A stretch of DNA of 43,154 nucleotides, taken from Flavobacteriales bacterium. Lineage in GTDB: Bacteria > Bacteroidota > Bacteroidia > Flavobacteriales > Flavobacteriaceae. Positions 32,982 to 40,829 of this stretch are shown in pieces. A program made the position numbers and the translations under genes. Below the pieces are notes generated by a model. It did no database searches. It saw only the letters and a list, made by a program, of their open reading frames with translations, and was not told where the DNA came from. Every line of letters starts with the position of its first letter. Positions within the stretch are counted from its first letter, which is position 1. The stretch lies in the NCBI GenBank assembly GCA_026996605.1, contig JALWLE010000087.1, forward strand, positions 1 to 43,154. The letters are read 5' to 3'.

Positions 32982-33869
32982 ATGAAAAAAAAGAACATAA
33001 TTTTATTATTAATATCACTTACTTTAATAAGTAAGGGATTTACACAAGAAAAAAAGGTACAACAAGTACAACCTTCTATCATGGTAATGCCTTGGACCAA
33101 AGAAGGACAAGACATTCGTACAGTTTATGAAAATGATTTTAATGTAAGAATTGCAATAACTAAAGTAAAAGAAGCTTTTGATAAAAGGGGATTTACTACT
33201 AAAGATTTTGTTACTAAACTTAAGCAAGCTCTTAAAGAAATAAGCTTGCAAAAGGATGATAAAACCGATTTAGCTAAGATGGTCGGACAAATGTCAGGAG
33301 CTGATATTATCGTTTTAGTTGATATGAAATATAACAAAACATCAAGTGGAAGTTACGTAAAATTGTCTTTACTGGCAAATGACAGGGTAACCGGTGAGGC
33401 ATTGGCAAATACAACCGGTGATTCAGGAAAATTTTACACAGACGATGTAGATCGCTTGGCAGAAAAAGCCATAGAAAGTTGTGTAGAAGGTTTCTTAGAT
33501 ACTTTGAATGCCAAATTTTCAGACATAGTAGAAAATGGTCGTACCATAAGAATTACTATTACATTTGATAATAACTCTGATTATGATATGTACTCGGAAA
33601 TAGGTAATGACGGTGATGTTTTGTCTGATATTATCGATGATTGGTTAAGTGATAATGCTTACAAAAACAACTATCACGTTGAGAATATAACCGAAACAGC
33701 AATGTTTGTTGATGTCTTTAAAATCCCTTTAAGAGATGAAAGAGGTAGGAATTATAAGGCAAGGAAAGTAGCAAGAGATTTGAGAAAATTTTTGAAAAAA
33801 AATTATGGTCTAAATGTTCAGTATGGTAAAGAAAATAATGAAACAGGTGTTTCATTAAGAATTTTATAA
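32982..33869 (+). CDS. DUF6175-like exported protein
   Basis: The ATG at 32982 is preferred; a TTG two codons earlier (32976) also opens the frame. The 295-residue product has a signal peptide (KKKNIILLLISLTLISKGFTQ). The first domain (about 30-180), from PSIMVMPWTKEGQDI to MSGADIIVLVDMKYNK and VKLSLLANDRVTGEALANTTGDSG, has the strand-helix layout of TolB-N/LpoB-like folds. A second domain (about 185-295) starts RTIRITITFDNNSDYDMYSEIG. The pattern matches my memory of DUF6175, found near CsgG genes in Bacteroidota, but this is unconfirmed. It sits third in the operon, 19 bases after the lipoprotein gene. Confidence 0.68.
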   Translation: MKKKNIILLLISLTLISKGFTQEKKVQQVQPSIMVMPWTKEGQDIRTVYENDFNVRIAITKVKEAFDKRGFTTKDFVTKLKQALKEISLQKDDKTDLAKMVGQMSGADIIVLVDMKYNKTSSGSYVKLSLLANDRVTGEALANTTGDSGKFYTDDVDRLAEKAIESCVEGFLDTLNAKFSDIVENGRTIRITITFDNNSDYDMYSEIGNDGDVLSDIIDDWLSDNAYKNNYHVENITETAMFVDVFKIPLRDERGRNYKARKVARDLRKFLKKNYGLNVQYGKENNETGVSLRIL

Positions 33870-33879
33870 AATCAAACTT

Positions 33880-34827
33880 ATGAAAAATTATTTTATTCTT
33901 ATTTTAATGCTGATTGTTTTTGGGCAGACAAAAGCTCAAAAAAATCATAGCGAAGACGAAGCAAATCAAATTAGTTTATCGGTTATTTTACCGGACAATT
34001 CTGATTATTTATCCCGTCGGGCATTATCAAAAATTGAATCAAAAATTCAACATATTGTCAGTAAATACGGAATCTCAGGTCAAGGATATACTAACGACTT
34101 TTTAATATATCCAAAGTTTGAGATCTATGACGAATCCATAGTTGAAGGCATGCGTAATATCCACACGGTAGAAGCAGAATTCAATTTATTCATTAAACAA
34201 TATCGTAATAATAAGGTCTTTGCTTCGTATTCCAGAACAGTTACAGGAAGTGGTTTTACAAAAGAAAAAGCGATTATCAACGCCATTCAAAAAATTCCGG
34301 TTAACGACCCTAAATTGAAAAAATTTATTGAAGAAGGTAAGCAAAAAATCTTGGCTTATTATAACAATAATTGTAGTCAATTTGAAGCGGATGCTAAAAC
34401 GGCAATTAAAATGAAACGTTTTAATAAAGCTATTGCCATCCTTTCAACTATACCTAAAGAAGCTAAACAATGTTATGCCAGAATTCAAAATCTTTCTGTT
34501 GTAGCATATAATGCTTATCAAAAACAACATTGTAAAGAGCAGATTATGGCTGCCAAAGCCGATTTAGCCAATAATAATTATTCTGCCGCTTTATATGATT
34601 TAAAATTTGTTGACCCGCTTTCTCCTTGTGCTTCAGAAGCCAAAATGCTCATCAACAGAACTGCAGCAAAAGTAGATGCCAAAGAACGTAAAGAGTGGAA
34701 TTTTATGCTCAAAAGATACAATGACCGATTAAATATGGAAAAATATCGGCTAAATATCGTTAAAGAAATTGCCAAAGCATATTATAAATCAAAACCTCAA
34801 ACCGTAATTTATAAAAGTTTGTTTTAA
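33880..34827 (+). CDS. Exported protein closing the CsgG-like operon
   Basis: The 315-residue product has a signal peptide (to about residue 19, QTKAQ). Residues 30-165 run from ISLSVILPDNSDYLSRRALSKI, through GYTNDFLIYPKFEIYDES, to FASYSRTVTGSGFTKEKAIINAIQKI. This looks like another TolB-N-like alpha/beta domain. Residues 170-260 are helical, with two repeats of a pattern like FNKAIAILSTIPKEAKQCYARI and YSAALYDLKFVDPLSPCASEA, suggesting TPR-like units. I recognise the type as recurrent in Bacteroidota but no function is known. It starts 10 bases after the preceding gene and is followed at once by a strong terminator. Confidence 0.68.
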   Translation: MKNYFILILMLIVFGQTKAQKNHSEDEANQISLSVILPDNSDYLSRRALSKIESKIQHIVSKYGISGQGYTNDFLIYPKFEIYDESIVEGMRNIHTVEAEFNLFIKQYRNNKVFASYSRTVTGSGFTKEKAIINAIQKIPVNDPKLKKFIEEGKQKILAYYNNNCSQFEADAKTAIKMKRFNKAIAILSTIPKEAKQCYARIQNLSVVAYNAYQKQHCKEQIMAAKADLANNNYSAALYDLKFVDPLSPCASEAKMLINRTAAKVDAKERKEWNFMLKRYNDRLNMEKYRLNIVKEIAKAYYKSKPQTVIYKSLF

Positions 34828-34843
34828 TTATTACTTATATTTT

Positions 34844-34883
34844 AAACTGCCCTTAACTATTGTTATGGGCAGTTTGTTTTTTT
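34844..34883 (+). terminator. Strong terminator of the CsgG-like operon
   Basis: AAACTGCCC (34844-34852) pairs perfectly with GGGCAGTTT (34867-34875) and is followed by GTTTTTTTA. It includes the last bases of the convergent MATE gene and could work weakly in both directions. Confidence 0.9.
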
Positions 34884-36199
34884 ATGATGAAGTAACGATT
34901 AAACCGCCACCACAAACTCCCGGCTCTGACCGCCATCCAAAGCAAGAAAGCCATCCAAACACCGTAAAGCTGTAAGCCGTAACTATCCAAAAGCAACAAA
35001 ACCGGTACAAAGACAACAAATGTGGCAATCAGTTGCATATTGCGCAGAAATTTGACCCAGCCCAATCCTTTAAAAATACCATCAAAAATAAAGGCAACAG
35101 CCCCTACGGGTTGCATCAAAATGACCAACCAAAAGACTTGTTCGTATAAAGCAATAACTTCTGGCTCATTGGTAAACAACAATCCGATAGGTTTGTATAA
35201 GATGATAAAAACTAAAGCCAATACAAGGGCTACAAATTCGCTATACTTAATCAACTTACCGGCTAGTTTTTTTAAATTCAAAAAATCTTTTTCGCCATAA
35301 AGTTTACCGGCTAGCGAATTGCCGGCATCGGCGTAACCGTCGAGAAAGAAAGTGGTAAAGAGCCAAATATTAGTCAAAATAACATGAACGGCTATGGCGT
35401 TTTTGCTGTAAGAAGTGGCATAGCGGTTTGATAGAAATATCGCTGTATTCAAAGCAATAGTGCGAATAATCAAATTGCCGGTCATACTTAAAAAGCGTTT
35501 AATCGCCGAGTGAAGTCGTAGGCTTAATTGCAAATCAAATGGTGTTTTACGCAAGAATATTCCGATTGCCAACAGCATCATCACAAATTGCGCTATCAAG
35601 CTTGCCCAAGCAGCGCCTTTTATATGCATTGGGGTTATATAACCGGAAACACCATATACTAACAAATAATCTAAAACAATATTGATGATACCACCGATTA
35701 CACTGATAAACATCGCCCAATACGTATTTTGTAAACCCCGAAAAATACCGAACAATGTAAAAGTAATCAAGGTGAAAATCAATCCGAAAACTCTGATTTT
35801 GTAGTAGGATACCGAAAAATCTAAAATGCGGTCCTTGGCGGCATATATTTCAAAAATATCTTTGGCTAAATACCGGGTCAATAATACCAAAACAATGCCT
35901 AAAAGCACATTCATTATCAAAACTTGTGGTATCAAAGTTTTGATTTGATGCAATTTTTTAGCACCCAAATGCTGACTGACAATGCTCGAAATAGCATTTT
36001 TAGTCTGCGCCAATATCCAAAACAAAGCCGACATAAACGACCCCACTAATCCCACGGCCGCCAAACTCTCGGTCGGAAAATCTTTAACATGCCCGATAAT
36101 TGCCGTATCTGTAATGGAAATCACCGGTTCGATAATTCCGGCAAGTATGGACGGAATGGCGAGTTTGTTGATGGTTTTGAAAGATATTTTTTGGTTCAT
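34853..36199 (-). CDS. MATE-family multidrug/metabolite exporter
   Basis: The 448-residue protein has about 12 membrane segments. It begins MNQKISFKTINKLAIPSILAGIIEPVISITDTAIIGHV, the standard MATE N-terminus, and has SSIVSQHLGAKKLHQ after the second segment. In the second half NTAIFLSNRYATSYSKNAIAVHVIL and YADAGNSLAGKLYGEKD are the mirrored repeat. The layout is nearest to the DinF-like branch. MATE proteins export cationic or other small compounds by Na+ or H+ antiport. The substrate is unknown. It is downstream of ppk1 on the same strand, separated by 105 bases with a large inverted repeat. Confidence 0.94.
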   Translation of the reverse strand: MNQKISFKTINKLAIPSILAGIIEPVISITDTAIIGHVKDFPTESLAAVGLVGSFMSALFWILAQTKNAISSIVSQHLGAKKLHQIKTLIPQVLIMNVLLGIVLVLLTRYLAKDIFEIYAAKDRILDFSVSYYKIRVFGLIFTLITFTLFGIFRGLQNTYWAMFISVIGGIINIVLDYLLVYGVSGYITPMHIKGAAWASLIAQFVMMLLAIGIFLRKTPFDLQLSLRLHSAIKRFLSMTGNLIIRTIALNTAIFLSNRYATSYSKNAIAVHVILTNIWLFTTFFLDGYADAGNSLAGKLYGEKDFLNLKKLAGKLIKYSEFVALVLALVFIILYKPIGLLFTNEPEVIALYEQVFWLVILMQPVGAVAFIFDGIFKGLGWVKFLRNMQLIATFVVFVPVLLLLDSYGLQLYGVWMAFLLWMAVRAGSLWWRFNRYFIIKKQTAHNNS

Positions 36200-36207
36200 A
36201 AATGAGT

Positions 36208-36274
36208 ACTAAGTGCCAAGTAGAAAGCGAAAAAGTGCGATTTGTTAAATGGCGCACTTTTTACTTGGCACTTT
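36208..36274. repeat. Long bulged inverted repeat between ppk1 and MATE genes
   Basis: AAGTGCCAAGTA (36212-36223) and AAAAAGTGCG (36231-36240) pair with the continuous block 36254-36274 (CGCACTTTTT then ACTTGGCACTT). The result is a bulged hairpin of about 21 pairs. It ends 13 bases before the MATE start codon in the ppk1-to-MATE direction and has no T-tract. The left arm is similar to 651-682, so it is probably a dispersed element. Confidence 0.7.
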
Positions 36275-36304
36275 GTCGCTTTCCACTAAAAAAACTTTAA
36301 ACTT

Positions 36305-38398
36305 TTAACTTTCAACTTTCAATTTATCAAGATAATAATCATACAAAGCAAACTGTGACCGAAGCGGCTTTTTACCGTCTTGTTTATATTGGTTGTCTTG
36401 AGTTTGATTAAAAATTCGGGCTTTGACATTATCGTTCCAAGAAATATTAAAAGTATCTATCAATTCCCGTTTGATATTTTCATCGTAAACAGGACTGGTA
36501 ACTTCGACACGACGGTCTAAATTACGCGGCATAAAATCGGCAGAACCTATAAAAATTTTGGATTCTTCATCGGAACCGAAAATAAATAAGCGCGGATGTT
36601 CCAAAAACTTATCGACTATACTGATAGCTTGAATATTATCACTCATGGCTTTGATGCCCGGAATCAAACGATTAATCCCGCGAATAATCAACCGGACTTC
36701 AACACCCGCTTGACTAGCTTGATATAATCTATCAATCATCTTGCGGTCGGATAAACTGTTCATTTTCAAACGGATTAAAGCTTTTTTACCCTGTTTGACG
36801 CGTTTGATTTGTTCATTAATCAAGGCATACATTTTACGCCGGAAATAATGTGGTGATACCAATAGATGTTTGTATTTCGGAATTTTGTAATTGATGTCAA
36901 AAAAGTCAAACACTTTGGAAACATCATCCAAAATACCTTGATTGGCGGTAAACAAAGTATAATCCGTATAAATTTTAGCGGTTTTTTCATTAAAATTACC
37001 GGTACTAATAAAACCATATCGTTTGATTTCACCGTGTTCTTCCCGTTCAATCATACAGATTTTACTATGTACTTTGATGTCAGGTAAACCGAATACGAGA
37101 TTGATGCCTTCATTTTTAAAAATTTCGGCATATTTGATATTTTGGGCTTCATCAAAACGGGCGCGCAGCTCTATTTGTACCGTTACTTTTTTACCATTTT
37201 TGGCGGCATTGATGAGCGAACTTGCTATTTGCGAATTTTTTGCCAATCGGTAAATAGTGATTTTAATCTCTTTAACTTTCGGGTCGAGAGCTGCTTCACG
37301 CAAAAACTTGACTACATATTTGTAATTGTGGTAAGGCGCATAAAGCAAATAATCTTTCTCTTTAATTTGTTTAAGAATACTACCTTGAAGCGACAAATCT
37401 TTAATAGGTAGCGGCGGATATTGTTTGTAGAGCAATTTCTTTTTTCCTAAATCCGGAAAACCCATAAAGTCACGGTGGTTATGGATACGTCCGCCCGGAA
37501 TCAAGCTGTCTAACTCGTCTATTCCCATTTTTTGTTTTAGAAATTCGAGCGTGTCCTTAGCAATGGTTTCATCATAAATCAGCCGTACGGGTTCGCCTTT
37601 TTGCCGTTGACGGACATAAAAACTGACTTTTTCCAACACACTTTTTGTCCGGTCGGTATCTTCTTCAAATTGGGCATCACGAGATATTTTAATCACATGT
37701 GCTTCAATCTTATCATAATCGAAAATATTAAAAATTTCATCGAGATTATAACGGATCACATCGTCCAGAAGCATGATATAATTCTTATCACCTTCTTTGG
37801 GCAATACGACAAAACGCCCCAAATCATCTGTCGGAATTTCGACCAAAGCATAAATGGGCTCGGTAATATCATCTTTGATTTCACGTCCTTTCTTTTTGCT
37901 CATTTTGACCGCCAGATATACCGATGAATCTTTAATGATGGGAAATTCAGGCAAATCATTCAAAACTATGGTTACTAATGACGGGCTAACCTTGTCGATA
38001 AAATATTTTTTGAGAAATTCGCCTTGCGATTTATTAATGTCGCGTTCATCAATCAAATGAATATCGTGCTGTTTGAGTTCTTCAAAAATTCCCCGACGTA
38101 CGCGACGCATTTCGTTTTGCTGTTTAATGGCAATTTTAGTGATTTCTTTTAAGAGTTTTTTTGCCTGCCGGATTTCAAATTTGCTTTTCTCCGGGAACTT
38201 TCCCAAGCTAATGCGTTGCACTTTGGCATAACGGACTTTAAAAAATTCGTCCATATTATTAGAGAAAATACCGACAAAACGCAAGCGTTCCAATAAAGGC
38301 ACTTTGCGGTCGGAAGCTTCTTGTAATACACGTTCGTTAAAGGACAACCAACTGATTTCACGGTTGATATATTTTTGAGTAACAGGGGAATTTTCCAT
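36305..38398 (-). CDS. ppk1: Polyphosphate kinase 1
   Basis: With the start at 38398 (MENSPVTQKYINREISWLSFNERVL) the product has 697 residues, the normal PPK1 length. The order is the N-terminal helical domain, middle domain (RFVGIFSNNMDEFFKVR), and two phospholipase-D-like domains. The phosphorylated histidine is in KVHSKICMIE (His444) and the second active His in FLEHPRLFIFG (His601), equivalent to E. coli His435 and His592. It polymerises the gamma phosphate of ATP into inorganic polyphosphate. The frame is open to 38446, but a full promoter lies between 38418 and 38448, so the longer start is unlikely. No ppx or sixA gene is adjacent. Confidence 0.97.
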   Translation of the reverse strand: MENSPVTQKYINREISWLSFNERVLQEASDRKVPLLERLRFVGIFSNNMDEFFKVRYAKVQRISLGKFPEKSKFEIRQAKKLLKEITKIAIKQQNEMRRVRRGIFEELKQHDIHLIDERDINKSQGEFLKKYFIDKVSPSLVTIVLNDLPEFPIIKDSSVYLAVKMSKKKGREIKDDITEPIYALVEIPTDDLGRFVVLPKEGDKNYIMLLDDVIRYNLDEIFNIFDYDKIEAHVIKISRDAQFEEDTDRTKSVLEKVSFYVRQRQKGEPVRLIYDETIAKDTLEFLKQKMGIDELDSLIPGGRIHNHRDFMGFPDLGKKKLLYKQYPPLPIKDLSLQGSILKQIKEKDYLLYAPYHNYKYVVKFLREAALDPKVKEIKITIYRLAKNSQIASSLINAAKNGKKVTVQIELRARFDEAQNIKYAEIFKNEGINLVFGLPDIKVHSKICMIEREEHGEIKRYGFISTGNFNEKTAKIYTDYTLFTANQGILDDVSKVFDFFDINYKIPKYKHLLVSPHYFRRKMYALINEQIKRVKQGKKALIRLKMNSLSDRKMIDRLYQASQAGVEVRLIIRGINRLIPGIKAMSDNIQAISIVDKFLEHPRLFIFGSDEESKIFIGSADFMPRNLDRRVEVTSPVYDENIKRELIDTFNISWNDNVKARIFNQTQDNQYKQDGKKPLRSQFALYDYYLDKLKVES

Positions 38399-38417
38399 AT
38401 GTTTCGAGTTATTTGTC

Positions 38418-38448
38418 CAAAAATACGGATTTAGAGTCAAAGACACAA
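38418..38448 (-). promoter_or_regulatory. Promoter of ppk1 (TTG-N20-TATTTTTG)
   Basis: On the minus strand TTG (38448-38446) and TATTTTTG (38425-38418) are separated by 20 bases, matching the Bacteroidota consensus. Transcription would begin near 38412, downstream of the longer possible start codon. This fixes the start at 38398. Confidence 0.72.
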
Positions 38449-38540
38449 TAAAAAATATCTTATTTCATAATTATGTGTTTATAGTTAAATTTAAGTGTAC
38501 ATTATTTACAAAGAATATTTCACTTTCTCAGAATTGGATA

Positions 38541-38574
38541 CAAAAAATATGGAAGCCTATCGACTTCCATATTT
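38541..38574 (-). terminator. Terminator after the DUF3857 gene pair
   Basis: On the minus strand AAATATGGAAG pairs perfectly with CTTCCATATTT (38574-38564 with 38555-38545) around an eight-base loop, followed by T residues. It lies 21 bases after the stop at 38596 and separates the pair from ppk1. Confidence 0.88.
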
Positions 38575-38595
38575 GTACCAGTATAGGTTTTAGTT

Positions 38596-40791
38596 TTATT
38601 TTCTCAATAAAAGTTTTTCTTGTGTAAACTGATGTGAGGCTTTTAAGACATCTACCATTTTAGACCAATTAGCATTAGGTTCATAATTGTGGAAATAAGA
38701 TTCTTCAACATTGATAATTATTTTATCTCCTTCTTGTTTAGCAGAACTTATAAAGCTTCCAACATCGTTTTTGACTGACTTGTTCAATTTATCCAAACCT
38801 TTAACCTTATATCCGGCAGGTAATTTTATACTGATATGATATTTGGCGATATACGGATAATATCTGTATATATTTTCGGTGCGTTTCATTTCTTTTTCAT
38901 CGACATCATCTTGACGTCCTATTAATTTACCGGCTAAAAGTATGGTATTTTTACCGGCTTTTTTGGTTAAACCTTCTTTGATATTGTATGATTCATGATA
39001 TTGAAAATCTTTTTGGTCGGCATATCTACCTAATTTGTCAATACCAAAATCATAATTATCAATCTTGACCTCATAGTATTTTTCAGTATCTTTTTTAAAA
39101 GCTTCTTTTCTTTTGTCTTTGTTCTTTTTTATAGCAGCATTAAGTTTGTTAATAGTACTGCGTCCTCTTTTACGTTTAGCCTTATTGTGAAGAATTGATT
39201 TACCGTCATTAAATCTTTTATAGTCATCATCATAAAAATCGTAAATACTCACAATATTAGATCTTACAACTCTTTTTTTATGTCCTTTGGCGTTTACAGT
39301 CTGTTTGACGGCTATATCTTTAAATTGGTCATCGAGATTAACTTCCATGTTTTTTTCGATGACATTATCTTCGATGGCAGATTCCGGCATGGTAAAATCA
39401 TTGATACTTTCCGGTTTACCCAGTTTACTCAATCCTAATACATAAGCCGAATTACTTTCGTATAACGGATGAATTTCACCGGCTATGCCGAACAAAGGGT
39501 TTTCAACCAGTGATTGTAAAAACATGGTTTCGCCACCGGGTAAATACACTTTGGTAACATAATCTAGATAATAATTGGTAAGAAGATCTTTCATGCCACC
39601 CAATTTTCTGTATTTCACTAAAATTAACTCGTGTTTGAGTTTTTCATGTTCCAAAAAACTGTGTAAAACAGAATGAAATGTGTATTCGTTTAACAAATTA
39701 ACATCGTTCATCCAAACATTGGCAAGAACCGGATCAATATCTTCAAAAACCGAAGCTTGTAATACAGGTTGAATGGCATAATAACGCAAATTGTTATAAA
39801 ATCTTTCAATGCGTTTTCTAGGCGATTTGATATTTTTTAGGTTTTTGTATAATTTGACTAAGGATTTGTTGTTAAATTTATAAGTTTTATAAGTTTCCAA
39901 AACTTCGTCTTTGGTAACGTGTCTCTTGATTTTACCTCTTTCTTTGGCTAAAAAGGCACCCATTTTTTTTCTAACGCTATTGCTTGGTGCAAAGCCTACT
40001 TGAAACTTGATTGAAGGATATTCTACCAACGGGAATACCCAGGATTTGGCATCACGTGATTTAACATTGTCCATAATGATTTTGTAGGCAATACGTTTAG
40101 GATCGGAAGTTCTGATTTTTTTGATGTCCGGTGCGCCATTAAGATTTTGGAAGTTTAAATAAAACTTTTTGCCCATATTCAAATCGACTTCTTCTCTGAT
40201 AATAGGGTAATCGGAATTTAGAGTTGTATAAACCGGTGGAAAAGTCGCCCCGTTTCTAATATATAAATAGTCGCTGTCAAAGTAGTAGTAATCGATAATA
40301 TCGCCAATTTCAAGATTAGGAATGGCTATTTTATTAACATCATCTTCTTTGACCGTGTTTTTTTTAATATCTATTTTGATTTCTTTTTTATTGGGTTTAA
40401 TGATTTTGACATTAAAGTTGGTTATTTCTTTGTCTTTTTTCTTAAAACCTAAGATTCCAATACTACCGGTATTCTCTTGTTCATATTTAAATTTAGAATA
40501 TTCATCGAGAGCGGCTTGGTCGAGAATCTTAATCCGTCTTCTAAAGTAAGACTCTACAAAAACAATTCTGTTTCGTCTTTTATAGTTATAATAATGCTTT
40601 TGATAGAGGATAACAGCAGATTGGTCTTTGTATTTATCAGCGTCAAATTTAATTTTTTTGGCAGGGTCATTATGCGGCCAAACCAATCGTTTAATTTCAG
40701 CTGCTTTCTTTTTTCTAAACTGTGCTTGTGCCGTAAAATTCAAACCGAATATAAAGGCCAAACTAATTAAGAGTATTTTTTTTAAAGTCAT
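38596..40791 (-). CDS. DUF3857-type exported protein, cysteine-free transglutaminase homologue
   Basis: The 731-residue product has a signal peptide (to about residue 23, FTAQAQ). An N-terminal beta domain (about 50-290) with KEITNFNVKIIKPNKKEI and IPNLEIGDIIDYYYF has the DUF3857 pattern. The region about 310-440 (SPRKRIERFYNNLRYYAIQ, then NEYTFHSVLHSFLEHEKLKHELILVKYR) occupies the place of a transglutaminase domain. The whole protein has no cysteine, so a thiol catalytic triad is impossible. The C-terminal beta domain (about 590-731) matches the layout of its neighbour. It is probably periplasmic or surface-exposed, of unknown role. It follows the catalytic-looking paralogue by 38 bases, in one operon. 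Confidence 0.8.
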   Translation of the reverse strand: MTLKKILLISLAFIFGLNFTAQAQFRKKKAAEIKRLVWPHNDPAKKIKFDADKYKDQSAVILYQKHYYNYKRRNRIVFVESYFRRRIKILDQAALDEYSKFKYEQENTGSIGILGFKKKDKEITNFNVKIIKPNKKEIKIDIKKNTVKEDDVNKIAIPNLEIGDIIDYYYFDSDYLYIRNGATFPPVYTTLNSDYPIIREEVDLNMGKKFYLNFQNLNGAPDIKKIRTSDPKRIAYKIIMDNVKSRDAKSWVFPLVEYPSIKFQVGFAPSNSVRKKMGAFLAKERGKIKRHVTKDEVLETYKTYKFNNKSLVKLYKNLKNIKSPRKRIERFYNNLRYYAIQPVLQASVFEDIDPVLANVWMNDVNLLNEYTFHSVLHSFLEHEKLKHELILVKYRKLGGMKDLLTNYYLDYVTKVYLPGGETMFLQSLVENPLFGIAGEIHPLYESNSAYVLGLSKLGKPESINDFTMPESAIEDNVIEKNMEVNLDDQFKDIAVKQTVNAKGHKKRVVRSNIVSIYDFYDDDYKRFNDGKSILHNKAKRKRGRSTINKLNAAIKKNKDKRKEAFKKDTEKYYEVKIDNYDFGIDKLGRYADQKDFQYHESYNIKEGLTKKAGKNTILLAGKLIGRQDDVDEKEMKRTENIYRYYPYIAKYHISIKLPAGYKVKGLDKLNKSVKNDVGSFISSAKQEGDKIIINVEESYFHNYEPNANWSKMVDVLKASHQFTQEKLLLRK

Positions 40792-40829
40792 CTTTATTAT
40801 TTTTTAATAATTGATTTAGAAATGATAGA

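Noticed and set aside
37601-37927. Plus-strand open frames of up to 108 codons opposite ppk1 (also near 36866-37411)
   Set aside because: They are antisense to well-defined PPK1 motifs, rich in Phe/Ile as expected for antisense frames, and have no expression signals.
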